Below are positions 22,102 through 33,112 of a stretch of 64,000 nt of DNA, in pieces. A model generated the notes under the pieces. It did not search any database, was not told the DNA's origin, and was given only the letters and a program-made list of their open reading frames with translations. The DNA is from Cryptomeria japonica (Eukaryota; Streptophyta; Pinopsida; Cupressales; Cupressaceae). The stretch covers positions 163,217,080 through 163,281,079 of the forward strand of contig NC_081413.1 in NCBI RefSeq assembly GCF_030272615.1. Direction: 5' to 3'. The position numbers and the translations under genes are program-made. Position 1 is the first letter of the stretch; the number at the start of each line of letters is the position of its first letter.

Positions 22102-23024
22102 TGTTGGCATATGGACACTCCAATGAGACATTGTGTGTGATTGAAGGTTTTGTCATTGATGGCAACCTTGCAATCCTATGGCACCGGCAAAGACATTATA
22201 CCGGCAAAGCATTACACAGGCAACCTTGCAATCCTATGGCATCGGCAAAGACATTATACCGGCAAAGCATTACATAGGCAACCTTGCAATCCTATGACAC
22301 CGGCAAAGACATTATACCAGCTAAGCATTACTCAAATAGAACAATGCACCGACATCAACAAACTCAATGTACACCGGCACTGGCACAGAAGGAAATATGT
22401 ATACCGGCACAGAGGCCGACAGGATTTTTGATATGTAATATTTTGTTTATCATTGTAAGCCGACTTGGCAAATTGTAAAATGACTCTTGTATATAAAAGA
22501 GATCATTGTAGGCATTTGTAAGATAGATATAGAGTATGTAATAAAAAAAATATAAGGCAGACCTAATGTGTGAATTGTAGGTCAAGGGTATATGTAAAGA
22601 ACAGAGCAATAACCGGTACTGAATCTGGCATTGAAGATGCTATTGTAAAGCAGTACAGAATATTGGATTTGTGTAAATTCTCTTTGTAAGTTAGTGTAAC
22701 TTCTTGTTGAGTAGTGATCTCTAGGCAATTGGCCTTCCTGCATGTGCAGGCCCCTATTGTAAGTAATATTCTCTTATTGGCCAGTAAGTGAATATTGTGG
22801 GTCACAAATCCCACCGAGGTTTTTCCCACATCGGGTTTCCTCATTAAACATCTTGTGTTATGGTGTTCTTTTCATGTGGATGCTTTTTATTTTGTTATTT
22901 ACATTAATTCTTGCATACCAGTATACTGTTACTTCATATTCTACATATTCAGTTTCAAGAAAATCTAAAAACCGGTCAGATACTGATTCACCCCCCCCTC
23001 TCAGTATCTATGGGAACCCTAACA
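22102..23024 (+). repeat. 3' LTR of NA-1
   Basis: It begins TGTTGGCATATGG and ends CCCTAACA. Compared with the 5' LTR it lacks about 19 bases near 22365-22385 and differs by mostly transition substitutions. It has the same TATA box (22490-22498) and C-rich block (22990-23003). Confidence 0.93.
22161..22334 (+). repeat. Three 58-bp tandem repeats in U3 of the NA-1 3' LTR
   Basis: Units start at 22161, 22219 and 22277 and match the array in the 5' LTR unit for unit. Confidence 0.92.
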
Positions 23025-23464
23025 GAATCTTCCACTTTACCTCTTGCACTCTTAATTTCACCGACTATCTCTTTTATCCTTTGACCATACTATTGGATAT
23101 TCTCACCTTCAGCCATCCGCATGTCATCAAACTTTCCTCTTAGACTCTCCTCTTTAGCAATCTTAACATGTTCATCACTGCTATAAATCTCTTCAAGTTT
23201 TTTCCATACCTCATATGCAATTTCAAGACCATGAACATCTACATACTCTACATCAAACAAAGAACTGATAATAGCCTCCAATGCTTGATGATTTTATTCT
23301 TTCGCTTTCTTCTAACCATCAGTCAACATCCTAGTAGGTGCAACATACTTAGTATCGACATGTTCCCAATACTAACTTCCCACACTCTTGATATAAATTC
23401 TTGTTCTTTCACTCCATATCCTGTAGTTCTCTCTATTAAACTTTGGACCTTCCTTCTTTATCAT
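23025..23464 (-). pseudogene. Copia-B gag, N-terminal part
   Basis: The start Met is at 23462-23464 on the minus strand, about 55 bases from the primer site. The frame reads FNRENYRIWSERTRIYIKS with stops near 23370 and 23295, then EAIISSLFDVEYVDVHGLEI, WKKLEEIYSSDEHVKIAKEE and LRGKFDDMRMAEGENI. These are the helical Copia gag N-terminal blocks; the frame runs into NA-1 at the GAATC site and resumes at 16234. Confidence 0.85.
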
Positions 23465-23519
23465 GATCAGCAAATCTTTACCTCAAGTTGTTAGGCTTAG
23501 ACCTTAGAGGACCTAAAAT

Positions 23520-23531
23520 GCTCTAATACCA
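23520..23531 (-). promoter_or_regulatory. Primer binding site of Copia-B
   Basis: On the minus strand this reads TGGTATTAGAGC, one base different from the usual initiator tRNA-Met complement, and lies two bases from the LTR. Confidence 0.9.
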
Positions 23532-23533
23532 AT

Positions 23534-24864
23534 TTATGGAATGATGAAATAATAAGTATCCGGTCAACTACTGAGAGGGGGAGGGTGAATCAGTAAATAG
23601 AAAAACTAATAATAAAATTCGTCAATTAATCTCTCAAAGTAAACTTAGAATAATAACTCTGTCAAGATAAAAACTCATAAGATAAATCGGTTGATTGTTA
23701 CAACAATTTAACAGTAAACAACTTCTTCATATCTCAATACTTCCAATTATCATGACTTATCAAAAATAGTTAAGTAGTTAAGTAAATCAACCATGAAAAC
23801 ATGACCACAAAAACATTCACCACTTGACACAAATATTTTTGACGTGGAAACCCAAATAGGTAAAAACCACGGTGAGATGAGACTCACAAGATAATATCTG
23901 AACTCTTTTGGAGTTCGCCCTGTTAGGAGCGTAGCCTGTTAAAGCTTTACAAAAAGTCTTGTTAAGAACTGATCCTGTTAGGAATCACCCAGTTAAGGGA
24001 CTGACTACAAATGCCTTGTTAGAAGCAATACCCTATAAGGAGTAACCTCGGTAGAGGACTTGAAAATCCAATCTAATGGACCACCTTGTTAGAGCTTACC
24101 CAGTTAGGGGATTTTGATTCTGTTGTAATTGTTAGAAAACAATAGGAGTTTGTTGATTTGCCTAAATAGCACTACACTTGCTTGATTAGATCCATTTCAT
24201 GCTCCTATCTGCCTTTACTTAAACTACAGATACATCATCCAGTTTGGCAACCACACACTCAAATGAACTGTCTATCTCTTTGCCAACTCTCTTAAAACTA
24301 AACAACTTCATCGACCTTAAATACAAATCAATTAGGTCAGTAACCTAAAAAAAACCTAAATCTCATTGAGACTACAAACAAATTTGGTTCAAGTATGACT
24401 ATTGGATTACTTAGCAATCTTTGCACATCAATCAAGAAAACCTTGATCACTCCTTGATCACCGCTTCATTGAACTTAGTAACTCATCACGCACTTTGCAT
24501 TATATGCAATACATTTGTTCATTCCCTAGACAAAAACCAATTACAACAACTCACCAAAATCTCTTGGAATTATCTTTATACAATAATCATGTGTGTCATC
24601 ATCATTACCACTCATCATCAGATCATAAACCAATATAACCAATTCACCAAACTTAATCGGTTAGGGTTTATCAAAAACAACAGGTAGGGTTTACCGGTTA
24701 CAACAATAGATAAGGTTTACACCAGTTACTGGTTCTCCTCACAAATTCTTTCTACCGATTATAGTAACAATATTATAATAATATTGTTGATATTATTACC
24801 GGTGTAATTGACATCAATGACAACATAGCATATCATTAATGCAATCTTCATGCAAATGGCAACA
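23534..24864 (-). repeat. 5' LTR of Copia-B
   Basis: It matches the LTR at 10860-12220. The end next to the primer site has decayed from CA to AA on the minus strand, and the outer end keeps TGTTGCC. The C-rich block is at about 23571-23593 and the GTGGTTTTTACC...GGGTTTCCACGTC block at about 23841-23876. Confidence 0.92.
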
Positions 24865-24869
24865 CTGAT
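24865..24869. repeat. Target-site duplication of Copia-B, right copy (CTGAT)
   Basis: It matches 10855-10859; G1 sequence continues from here. Confidence 0.85.
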
Positions 24870-25208
24870 AGGGCATGTACAATCACTTTAATGTGGAGGA
24901 ATACAATCCGCTCATACTTTCCTTCTTGTGATACTTAGAATTACTTAGTGAAGTTTGTTTTTCTTTGTAATCTTTGTATCCTTACTTCCATGACTCATAG
25001 TGAAGGGAACTTTGCTACTTGCAGTCATGGTTCTCCCCTTCTCAATCTTCCCTTTTACTTTGTCAATCGAAGTCATAAGATCCTAAGTTCACTAGGGGAT
25101 TGGCGTATCTTGCCTCCTTGACATGGTTAAAGTCGTTCAATCTTGTTTCCTTGTACTTTACTAGCAGTATTGGGATATGCTTATACTCCCGCTAAAGTGG
25201 GGCCTAAA
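24870..25208 (+). other. G1 3' noncoding region, right part, with polypurine tract
   Basis: It continues the G1 sequence interrupted at 10859. There is no ORF. It ends in AAAGTGGGGCCTAAA (about 25194-25208), the likely polypurine tract before the LTR. Confidence 0.65.
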
Positions 25209-26450
25209 TGTAGTGTCATAAAATTGGGACCCTAGTATTTTATGCCAGCATTAGGGTCCTCACACATGCAAACTCGAATCCTCTAGCCTGATCAGAGATC
25301 GAAGAGTGCTCGACTTAGGAAAATAGCTTCTTCCTTGGCCTCTGCATCACCCTGACTGCATTATGCCCTAGAGAAAGGGGTAGGATAGGGGCATGGTGCC
25401 ACTCTCCCCCCTTGGATAGGGGCATGGTGCCCTCTTCCTCCTAGGACAAGGGCATGGTGCTCCTATCCCTTCCCTATTTTAGGGCAGGACCCTTCCTAAA
25501 GCATGTCTTGTGGGTTGTACCTCAAGCGGGAAACCTCCCCGATGTCAACCCGTGATGAAATTCAAATCCACCAACATGTATTTAAGGGGCATTTTTCCTC
25601 TCATTTGCATAAGTTCAATAAAGTTGAATGTCAAGAAGGTCATGTTGCATAAGCAATCAAGCATTCAAAAGCATTCAAGCATTCTTTTCTAGCATTGAGC
25701 ATTCTCAAGTCTACATTCAAGGTTAGGTGTTGCATTCAAGGAAAGGATTCAACCATTGAAGTGGAGATTGATTACAACATACAATTCCACACAAGCATTT
25801 CTATCAACATTGCTACTACAACCTCCCTTGAGGTGATTTACAATTCAGTCTTTCATTTACATCTACTTGCAAGTACTTTCTTTCATTACTTGGTTAATTT
25901 CAAAATTGGCATTTGACCTAAAGGAAAAACCCCAATCCCAACACATTTCCCTCTCTTTTTGAGTCTAGGTTGCAGGTGCGTAGATTTACTTTCGGATTCG
26001 GGCTTCATTTGCAGAGGCAGAAAAAACCTTTTCATATTGTGGATTTTTCAGAGAACCATGTACATTCCCACCACGGTCTAGACAAATTTTCGTCAAATTT
26101 GCAGGGCGACTTTGTCTTGACATTTTACTTCCAAATTCAGGTGCACAGCTTCATCCCATATTTCGATCTCAAGTTATAATCGATTATTTGTCACTTTTGC
26201 ACTATATAATCTAATCAATTCCTTTAAAAATCAAACAAAGGAAGAAGGGATCATCCTAACATTCTTAATTCATTTAGAATTCAATCTATCATCTTTGTGT
26301 GGAGATTGATTCTAGTGAATTATCCCTTATCTTCCTCATGTAATTATGAAAAGTGATTGAAGGATAATCAATAATGAAACTCTCATCTCTCTTTGAGGGA
26401 AAAGGAAGTTTTTCTCTTGATCTATCACTCATCATTTTCCCACCATTACA
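25209..26450 (+). repeat. 3' LTR of G1
   Basis: It begins TGTAGTGTCATAAAATTGGGAC after a purine tract and ends CACCATTACA. At 1242 bases it is close in size to the solo LTR at 47573-48832 (1260 bases), which shares the start, a GCATTCAAGCATTC-rich middle, a TTTGACCTAAGGGAAA-like block and a GGTTGCAGGTGCG block. It also holds an imperfect repeated AGGATAGGGGCATGGTGCC segment at about 25380-25465. Confidence 0.82.
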
Positions 26451-26454
26451 TAGG

Positions 26455-26814
26455 GATACTTTGGTTGGAAAATTATCTGCTTTTGAGCTTGAAGAATTTG
26501 GTCCTCAAGGAGCTGCAAAGACTAAATCTGCTTTTCACAAATCTGCATCATCAACCAACAAGAGTGATTGGAAATATTTATATGTGAAGGAACTGGAGGA
26601 AATGAAGAAAGAAGATGATGAGTTTGAAGAACTTGAAGCCCTATTTTCTAGAAGAGTACCTGAAGGACCACTAGGAAGTAAGTATGAAGGAAAATCACCT
26701 TTTAAATGTTTTGCATGTAATAAGATAGGTCATTTTGCATCTAGATGCCCTGAAAGGAATTCAAGATTTGAAGAGAAAGATAGAAGATCTTTTAGGGATA
26801 ACCATGATTATTAG
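26455..26814 (+). pseudogene. Copia-C gag, C-terminal part
   Basis: The sequence begins DTLVGKLSAFELEEFGP, the same block as in Copia-D gag, then a Lys/Glu-rich helix, FSRRVPEG and an intact zinc knuckle CFACNKIGHFASRC. It ends at TAG 26812-26814, in frame with the protease segment after it. The N-terminal part is absent because G1 inserted here. Confidence 0.85.
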
Positions 26815-27357
26815 AACAAGAATAAGTATAGGAAAAACAAAGATGAATCATGTTACTATGTGGATGAGGAAGGTGTGACTGATTCTGATGATGAATCGGC
26901 ACAAGATTCAACTAGTGGATCCAGTAGTGGAAAGGAATGGGTATTTTTGGCTATCAAGGAAGATACTCTGGCACCTGTTATTCAAAATGAGGAAAAGGCC
27001 CTTGCTGCTAAAATTGAAGACAAGGATGAATGGGTGATAGATAGTGGATGTTCACATCATATGACTGGAGATAAAATGAAGTTTTTATCTTGGAAAGAAT
27101 TTGATGGTGGTCTGGTTAGATTTGGAGATGACAAAGCCCATATGATTAGAGGAAGAGGAACTATATCATTGGATGGTAAGCATAAAACTGATAATGCTTA
27201 TTATGTTGAAGGTTTATGGCATAATCTTTTGAGTGTTGGACAGTTGGTGGATAAGGGATTTCAATTACAGTTCAAGGATGGAAAATGCAAAATCATTAAC
27301 AGATCTGGTTGGAGATTGCAATCGGTACACAAACTAAAGGTAACATCATTCATTTGA
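26815..27357 (+). pseudogene. Copia-C aspartic protease
   Basis: The frame is the same as gag past one TAG. An acidic linker leads to the intact active site EWVIDSGCSHHMTGDK, then VRFGDDKAHMIRGRGTISLDG and NLLSVGQLVDKGFQLQF. A frameshift near 27305-27315 ends the open part, and the integrase zinc region continues in another frame. Confidence 0.87.
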
Positions 27358-28361
27358 ACTCCGATGAGAAGACATATTTTATTACACAAGTTGATGAGAG
27401 TTGGCTATGGCATAAGAGGTTGTGTCATTTTAATTTTGATTGCATTGTAAAGATTAGTTCAACTAAGGTTGTTAGAGATATACCTTAGATTGTGAAGCCC
27501 TGTAATCTAGTATGTAAGGAATGTCAAATAGGAAAATAGGTCATAACTTCTTTTAAGAGTATACAAGACAAATCAAATGATGTTCTTGATCTTATTCATA
27601 CTGATTTGTGTGGTCCTACTAGAATAAAGAGTTTTTCAGGGTGATAGATATTTCATGTTATTCATTGATGATTATTCTAGAATGATGTGGGTTACTTTTC
27701 TAAGGGAGAAATATGAAGCTTTTGCAAAGTTTAAGATCTTTAAAGATAAAGTTTAGACAAAGACAGGGTTGAAGATTAAATGCTTAAGGTCAGATCAGGG
27801 TGGTGAATTCACATCTAGTGAATTTAACAGTTATTGTGAGAAGTATGGGATAAGGAGATAGTTGTTTGCACCCCAGCCACCTCAGCAAAATGATGTTGTG
27901 GAAAGAAAAAATATAACTATCTTGGATGCAGCCAAAACTATAATGATAAAAGCTAATTTGCCTCATATCTATTGGAGAGAGGAGTTTTGAGCACGGTGAT
28001 ATACACATTCAATAGAGTTCATATCAAAGGAGACATCGATAAGATACCTTATGAGTTATGGTTTGTTCATACACCTACAGTTAAGTATTTCAGAATCTTT
28101 GGTAGTAAATGCTATATCAAAAGATATGATTCCATTGGAAAGTTTGATCCTAGATCTGATGAAGGGATATTTCTTGGTTATTCTAGTGAAAGAAAAGCAT
28201 ATAGATGTTATAAAAAAATATTATGGAGAATTATGGAGAATGCTAATGTCAAGGTGGATGAGTTGTACAAAGGTCAAATCAAAACTTATGAGAGAGAACC
28301 ACAAGTGGAGATGATCATAACTAAATCGGTAGTACCTATACCAGAACAAAATGTTGAATGA
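27358..28361 (+). pseudogene. Copia-C integrase
   Basis: The zinc region reads WLWHKRLCHFNFD and CKECQIGK. Further blocks are LIHTDLCGPT (first Asp), [20 protein letters not shown] (second Asp) and DVVERKNITIL, in which Glu survives although the usual NG before it reads ND. Stops occur at about 27487, 27538, 27724 and 27861, and a frameshift at about 27970. The open C-terminal part (27972-28361) has YELWFVHTPTVKYFRIFGSK and GIFLGYSSERKAYRCY. Confidence 0.85.
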
Positions 28362-29472
28362 GTTACCCCAGTAGTATCTGAAAATTCAATAGTAACTGAA
28401 GATCAGAGTAGAGAAACAAAAAGTCAGAAGACTCCTAGGTATGTAAGGCTAAATCATTCAGAAGATCAGATCATTGGAGACAAGAACAAAGGAGTAATGA
28501 CAAGAAGAAGGTTGGCAACTGATAAGGTATGTTTAATTTCTCAAGTTGAACTGGCATTAGTTATTGAAGCTTGTAAAGATGAATGTTGGATGAAAGCTAT
28601 GGAAAAGGAATTAGATCAGATTGAAAAGAACAACACATGGACTTTAGTTCCCCGACCTAAAAATAAGAATTTTATTGGAACCAAGTGAGTTTGAAGGAAT
28701 AAATTGAATGAGGATGGACAAGTTGTAGGGAATAAGGCTATATTGGTATGTAAAGGATATTCTCCGAAGAAAGGAATTGATTATGATGAAACTTTTGCTT
28801 CAATAGCTAGGATTGAAGCCGTGAGATTATTTCTTGCTTATGTTGCCCATAAGAAATACAAGGTTTATCAGATGAATGTTAAGTGTGCATTTTTGAATGG
28901 AGATCTTGAAGAGGAAGTTTACATTGAGCAACCTGGTGGATTTTCACTTTTAGATGGCAAAGACATGGTTTGCAAGTTAAGGAAAGCTTTATATGGATTG
29001 AAACAAGCCCATAGAGCTTGGTATGCTAGATTGGACAAATATCTTTTGAATCTTGGTTTCACTAAAGGTAATGCTAACAATAACTTATATTACAAGATCA
29101 CTGATGATGACAGATTGATTGTTGAATTCTTTGTTGATGATATCATTTTTGGAGGTGAGGATAAGTTATGTATGGAATTCTCTAAAAATATGAAGAATGA
29201 ATTTTTTCTTAGGTTTGCATATTACTCAGAATGATAAAGGTATTTTCATCTATCAAACTAAGTATGCTAGAGAGTTGTTGAAGAAATTTGGTATGGAAAA
29301 TTTCAAACTAGTTGGTACTCCTATGGATACAAGTGAGAAATTGACAAAGAATGATGCATCTACTCCAGTAAATCCTACAAGGTATAAATCTATGATTGGA
29401 GGTTTGTTATTTCTGACTCAGAATAGACCGGATATAATGAATGAAATGTATTGTATCAAGATATTAGAGTAA
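28362..29472 (+). pseudogene. Copia-C reverse transcriptase
   Basis: Blocks are WMKAMEKELDQIEKNNTWTLV, a TGA replacing Trp (28687-28689), [46 protein letters not shown] and the intact active site [12 protein letters not shown] deletion of about ten codons with frame change near 29200-29210 removes the segment before [14 protein letters not shown]. It ends with YKSMIGGLLFLTQNRPDIM. Confidence 0.87.
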
Positions 29473-30051
29473 TACTAGAGAGAATTATGAGAGTGTGGTG
29501 AAAAGGATTTTTCAGGTATTTGCAAGGAACAACTGAGTATGGTTTGTGGTATCCTAAAAATGATGACTTTACACTGTGCATATATAGATGTTGACTGGGT
29601 TGGAGATGTTAATGACTGGAAGAGAACATCCAATGGAGATTTCTTTCTTGGGAAGAAACTTGTTTCATGGATCAGCAAGAAACAGTCATGTACTTTTTTA
29701 TCTACTATTGAAGCTGAGTATGTTGTTGCTGCTACTAACTATACACAAGTTCTATGGATGAAGAAAATGTTGAAGGATATAAGGGTAGATTTCAATGAAC
29801 CGGTAGTTATTCACTATGATAACTCTCTTTTTATTGACATATAAAAGAATCTGGTATTTCATTCTAAGACTAAGCACATTTATATCAAGTATAATTTTCT
29901 GAAGGAGAAGGTGGAAGCAAATGAACTCGGGTTGGTTTATGTGAACACTAAAGAACAAATTGTAGATATCTTCACTAAACCTTTACCTAAGGAATCATTT
30001 GAGTACTTTAGAGAAAGATTGGGAGTTTATGCCCCTCGGATAGAGACTTGA
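29473..30051 (+). pseudogene. Copia-C RNase H
   Basis: It reads YIDVDWVGDVNDWKRTSNGDFFLG, SWISKKQSCTFLSTIEAEYVVAA, HYDNSLFIDI, a TAA, then HSKTKHIYIKYNFLKEKV and DIFTKPLPKESFEYFRERLG, ending at TGA 30049-30051. The catalytic acidic residues are all present. Confidence 0.87.
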
Positions 30052-30424
30052 GTGATGTTGATTGGCATTAGTCTGGTATGCATTTAGCAGTGCTATTATT
30101 CATTTCCGAATTGATGTGGTGGTGCTATTACTTAGGGGGAGTAGTCAGCTATGTGGTTCAAAGGTTTTATGATTTTTATTTGATATTTATGTCATATTTC
30201 TGGCATTGATGCCAAAGGGGGAGATATATATATATATGTGAAAAACAAAGCTTATTAGGGATATCATTCATGGGGGGAGTTTGGTCTGTTGGTTCACAAC
30301 TTCATTGTAATATCATATTGGAGAGTTTCTAGGATGTCTTCCATTGGGGGAGACTTGTTTGGTACTTCTTGGCACTTGGATGTTTTTCATATCTAGTGTT
30401 GCCATCAATGCCAAAGGGGGACAT
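30052..30424 (+). promoter_or_regulatory. Polypurine tracts and 3' untranslated region of Copia-C
   Basis: ATGCCAAAGGGGGAGATAT (tract 30214-30225) is followed by a short TA microsatellite (30224-30236). The terminal tract AAAGGGGGACAT (30413-30424) abuts the LTR. A GGGGGAG run at about 30345-30351 may be a third tract. No gene is visible. Confidence 0.75.
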
Positions 30425-31109
30425 TGTTGGAAATTTGGAGGAATTGATTATGTGTTACATTGATGTTTGTCATTGATGTCAACACTAGTTGTTTGTCTAT
30501 CGGCTTCTTGTAGAGTGGTTGGTCTCTGATGTTGATCTCAAGATTTGTCTTTGGGTTTGGTCCGGTTGTTGGAATTAGTTTGGATTGGTTATTCATGTAT
30601 TCTTGATGTGTATCACTTTCAGTTGGTTCAAGATTTGATGATCCAGATGCTATCATATGTTCTAGTAAGCCTTTTGGTTAGTAGTAAGGGTTTTACCGGT
30701 AGCGCTTTCATAAAAATATTTTGATGAATCCAATAAGTGGTGTTGGTGTGGATTCTAGAATGTTATCAGGATGCTGATGATTATCATGTTCGTGTTCCAT
30801 TTGTTCATGGTGTTTGATTTGACTTATGGTGACCTATTTTGGATCTGGTATTATTCTGTTAGGTTATGGACTGGTTTATGTAACATATTGATTGATGCTT
30901 CTGATGTGTCACCAGTTGGATTTATTGTTTGGTTTACGTTGTTTCGATCTTAGACCGACTTGGTTTATCATTGGTTTGTGGGATTATGTAATGGATCTAT
31001 TTAATTATATTTTAGGTGGCCAACCTAATTGTTTAGGTCTCGAGTTGGTATAAATATGATGTAAGATATCTTCGTAGATCATGTGTGGTAGGTCAAGGTT
31101 ATGGGATTA
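30425..31109 (+). repeat. 3' LTR of Copia-C, left part
   Basis: It begins TGTTGGAA after the polypurine tract and is interrupted by Copia-D at GATTA (31105-31109). It continues after 37280. Confidence 0.87.
31105..31109. repeat. Target-site duplication of Copia-D, left copy (GATTA)
   Basis: GATTA occurs here and at 37276-37280, just outside the other end of Copia-D. Confidence 0.75.
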
Positions 31110-32203
31110 TTTGTGTGTGAATATGTTAGGACCTAGGAAGAACAACTGAGAGGGAGGGTGAATCAGTTGTAAACCAGTTATCAATAAATTGTAATCCAAA
31201 TGCAAATTATTCCAACTTAACTTAATGTTGGTAAACCAAACGTAAGTGTTGGTAAAATAGATTAACAATTATACCAGTATCGGTTTAACTTAATGCATAA
31301 AATAGAAAGAGAAACAACATACATAACACATGACACAGAGATTTTGACGTGGAAACCTGGTAAGGGAAAAACCATGGTGGGAAACCTTACCCAAAATCAT
31401 ATGATACTACTGCAGATAGTATGTGTATACAAATAGGGTTTGCACATGCAGAAAGGCCAACCTCCTAGAGCTCACTGCTCAATCACAAAATAGGAGTCAC
31501 ACTGACTACGCAATTGGATGGTTAAACCCAATGATAATGTACTGCTCAAAATAGCAACTGCAATGCTAAATTCAGTACCGGTTTAAGCTGTGAACATGAG
31601 TGTCAAACACCTTCATAACCTTCCTTCAACCTTTGAATAATGTTTGTGTGATTTGCACAAGGATCTTCTTATTTTTGCTCTTCAATATTCGAACACACTC
31701 ATACCATAACCATATCCCAATCTTCAATAAGATCTTGCAATCATATATACAAAACCTAAGACCAAATGTATAGGTCGGCTCACTAAAGATATTACAATTA
31801 AATCAATTACAAATAAGTCTTGATGCAATATAACATGTCGACTCAATACATTTACCATATTATCCAATCAATAAACCATCTTTATAACATGTTGTGCTGA
31901 TCTGGAATACCAGTCCATAACCTAGACCTATCTGTTGGTAAAGGCAAATCTATCAACCCGATTAGACAAATAAGAAAAACACCAAATCTAAAATTCCAAT
32001 CCATGTCTTTGACATAACCAAATGATCTCTAGATTATCATCATTGTTGATGAACAATATAACTTGCTGGTGAACACATACCAGTGATTGTGCATAAGTCA
32101 CTAACCATACCAGTGAACATAATGTAGACCTCCAAGAAGATAAGTGTTGACATCAATGACAAAACCAATGCAACACATGATGAAGTCATCCATAATACCA
32201 ACA
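31110..32203 (-). repeat. 3' LTR of Copia-D
   Basis: On the minus strand it begins TGTTGGTATTATGGATGAC and ends near 31110. The inner bases next to GATTA are not a clean CA, so this end may have changed. It contains the C-rich block (31142-31167) and the CCACCATGGTTTTTCCC block (31343-31381). The part at 31511-32203 matches the truncated 5' LTR. Confidence 0.87.
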
Positions 32204-32572
32204 ATCTCCCCCTTTGGCATTGATGGAAACACTAGATGGAAAAACATCTAAGTGTCAAAAATAAATAAACCAATGATCTCCCAAGGGTAGATCAATACAA
32301 AGTTTTGTAACAAAAATAGAAACCAAAACCAAAAATACATATATCCAAAGAGTATATCTCTCCCTTAAGGTATAGTGTTTTTCCATAGATATCTCTCCCC
32401 CTTTGACATCAAATACCAAAGTAGTTAAGAAACAAAACATAACATTCAGCCAACTACTCCCCCTGAGAAGTAGCTCTCCTCCATCAAAGCCAGAAAAAGA
32501 TTTTTATGTTAGTCACTGTCGGTTTGATGTCAATCTCCATCATTCAAGTCTTTGTCAGTGGGGAAATTACCC
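32204..32572 (-). promoter_or_regulatory. Polypurine tracts and 3' untranslated region of Copia-D
   Basis: The tract next to the LTR (minus strand CCAAAGGGGGAGAT, 32204-32218) is followed by a second at about 32391-32404. No gene is visible. Confidence 0.72.
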
Positions 32573-33112
32573 CTAGCTGCTCTTTGAGATATCAAATATT
32601 TCCTTAGGCAAAGGCTTTGTAAAGATATCTGCAATTTGTTGTTTAGTATTCACATAAACCAATTTGACTTCATTTGCTTCAACATTCTCTTTCAGAAAAT
32701 TGTACTAAATAGAAACATGCTTTGTCTTAGAGTGAAATACCGGATTCTTTGATATATCAATTATTGTTGAATTATCACAATAGATAATTATTGGTTCTTT
32801 GCATTTTACCTTTATATCCTTCTACATTTTCTTGATCCATAATACCCAAGTACAATTAGTTACTGCTGCAACATATTTTGATTCTACTGTAGATAATGAT
32901 GTACAAGTTTGCTTCTTGCTGATCCATGAAATCAACCTTTTTCCAAGAAAGAGTGCACCGCCAATGGTACTCTTTTTGTCATCTACATCTCCTAACCAAT
33001 TTGCATTGGTGTATGCACATAAATCAAAATTTTCATCTTTAGGATACCATAATCCAAGATTTGTTATGCCTTGTAAGTACCAGAAAATCCTTTTTACTAT
33101 TGATTCATGATT
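32573..33112 (-). pseudogene. Copia-D RNase H
   Basis: Several short open pieces carry the RNase H blocks, including LGDVDDKKSTIGGALFLG, SWISKKQTCTSLSTVE and, at the C-terminus, DIFTKPLPKEIFDISKSS with a stop that ends early compared with the relatives (FEYLR is lost). Stops split it and no long frame remains. Confidence 0.8.

Larger units (their letters stand above)
16235..23024 (+). mobile_element. NA-1: non-autonomous LTR retrotransposon with two unusual ORFs
   Basis: It is a complete LTR element of 6.8 kb, with LTRs of 941 and 923 bases, TSD GAATC, a primer site, and an internal plus a terminal polypurine tract. The internal 4.9 kb encodes ORF A (coiled coil plus four zinc knuckles) and ORF B (about 1060 codons, unknown). 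I find no protease D-S/T-G motif, integrase core, or RT FVDD/YVDD motif in any frame. By eye the two LTRs differ at roughly 40 sites over about 920 bases, so it is a fairly young layer of the stack. Its cis signals match the Copia elements around it, so Copia enzymes probably move it. Confidence 0.88.
10860..24864 (-). mobile_element. Copia-B: Sirevirus-like Ty1/copia retrotransposon, split by NA-1
   Basis: Both LTRs, the primer site, gag, protease, integrase, RT, RNase H and polypurine tracts are present on the minus strand, with a matching CTGAT duplication in G1. Without the NA-1 insertion it is about 7.2 kb. Gag is cut in two by NA-1. It has the best-preserved coding domains of the Copia set here, yet still has stops and frame breaks in RT and RNase H. 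Confidence 0.93.
6878..26450 (+). mobile_element. G1: Ty3/gypsy-type element with gag and protease only, split by Copia-B
   Basis: G1 consists of a leader, one long gag-protease-like reading frame (6957-10454), about 750 bases of noncoding sequence in two pieces (10455-10859 and 24870-25208), and a 3' LTR (25209-26450). Its 5' LTR lies left of Copia-A, outside the window. No reverse transcriptase, RNase H or integrase is encoded, so it looks non-autonomous, like the TR-GAG class described in plants. The LTR family also occurs as a solo LTR (47573-48832) and in G2 (57981 onward). G1 sits in the gag of Copia-C, which resumes right after 26450. Confidence 0.82.

Noticed and set aside
21892-22140. 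Short plus-strand frame with a hydrophobic segment after ORF B, as a possible membrane protein
   Set aside because: It spans the polypurine tracts and enters the 3' LTR; the hydrophobic run comes from a T-rich stretch.
23536-23545. Copia-B 5' LTR starting at TGATGAAAT (23542), and 3' LTR at 10868
   Set aside because: Starts at 10860 and 23534 align the two LTRs further and reveal the exact CTGAT duplication, so the longer boundaries were chosen.
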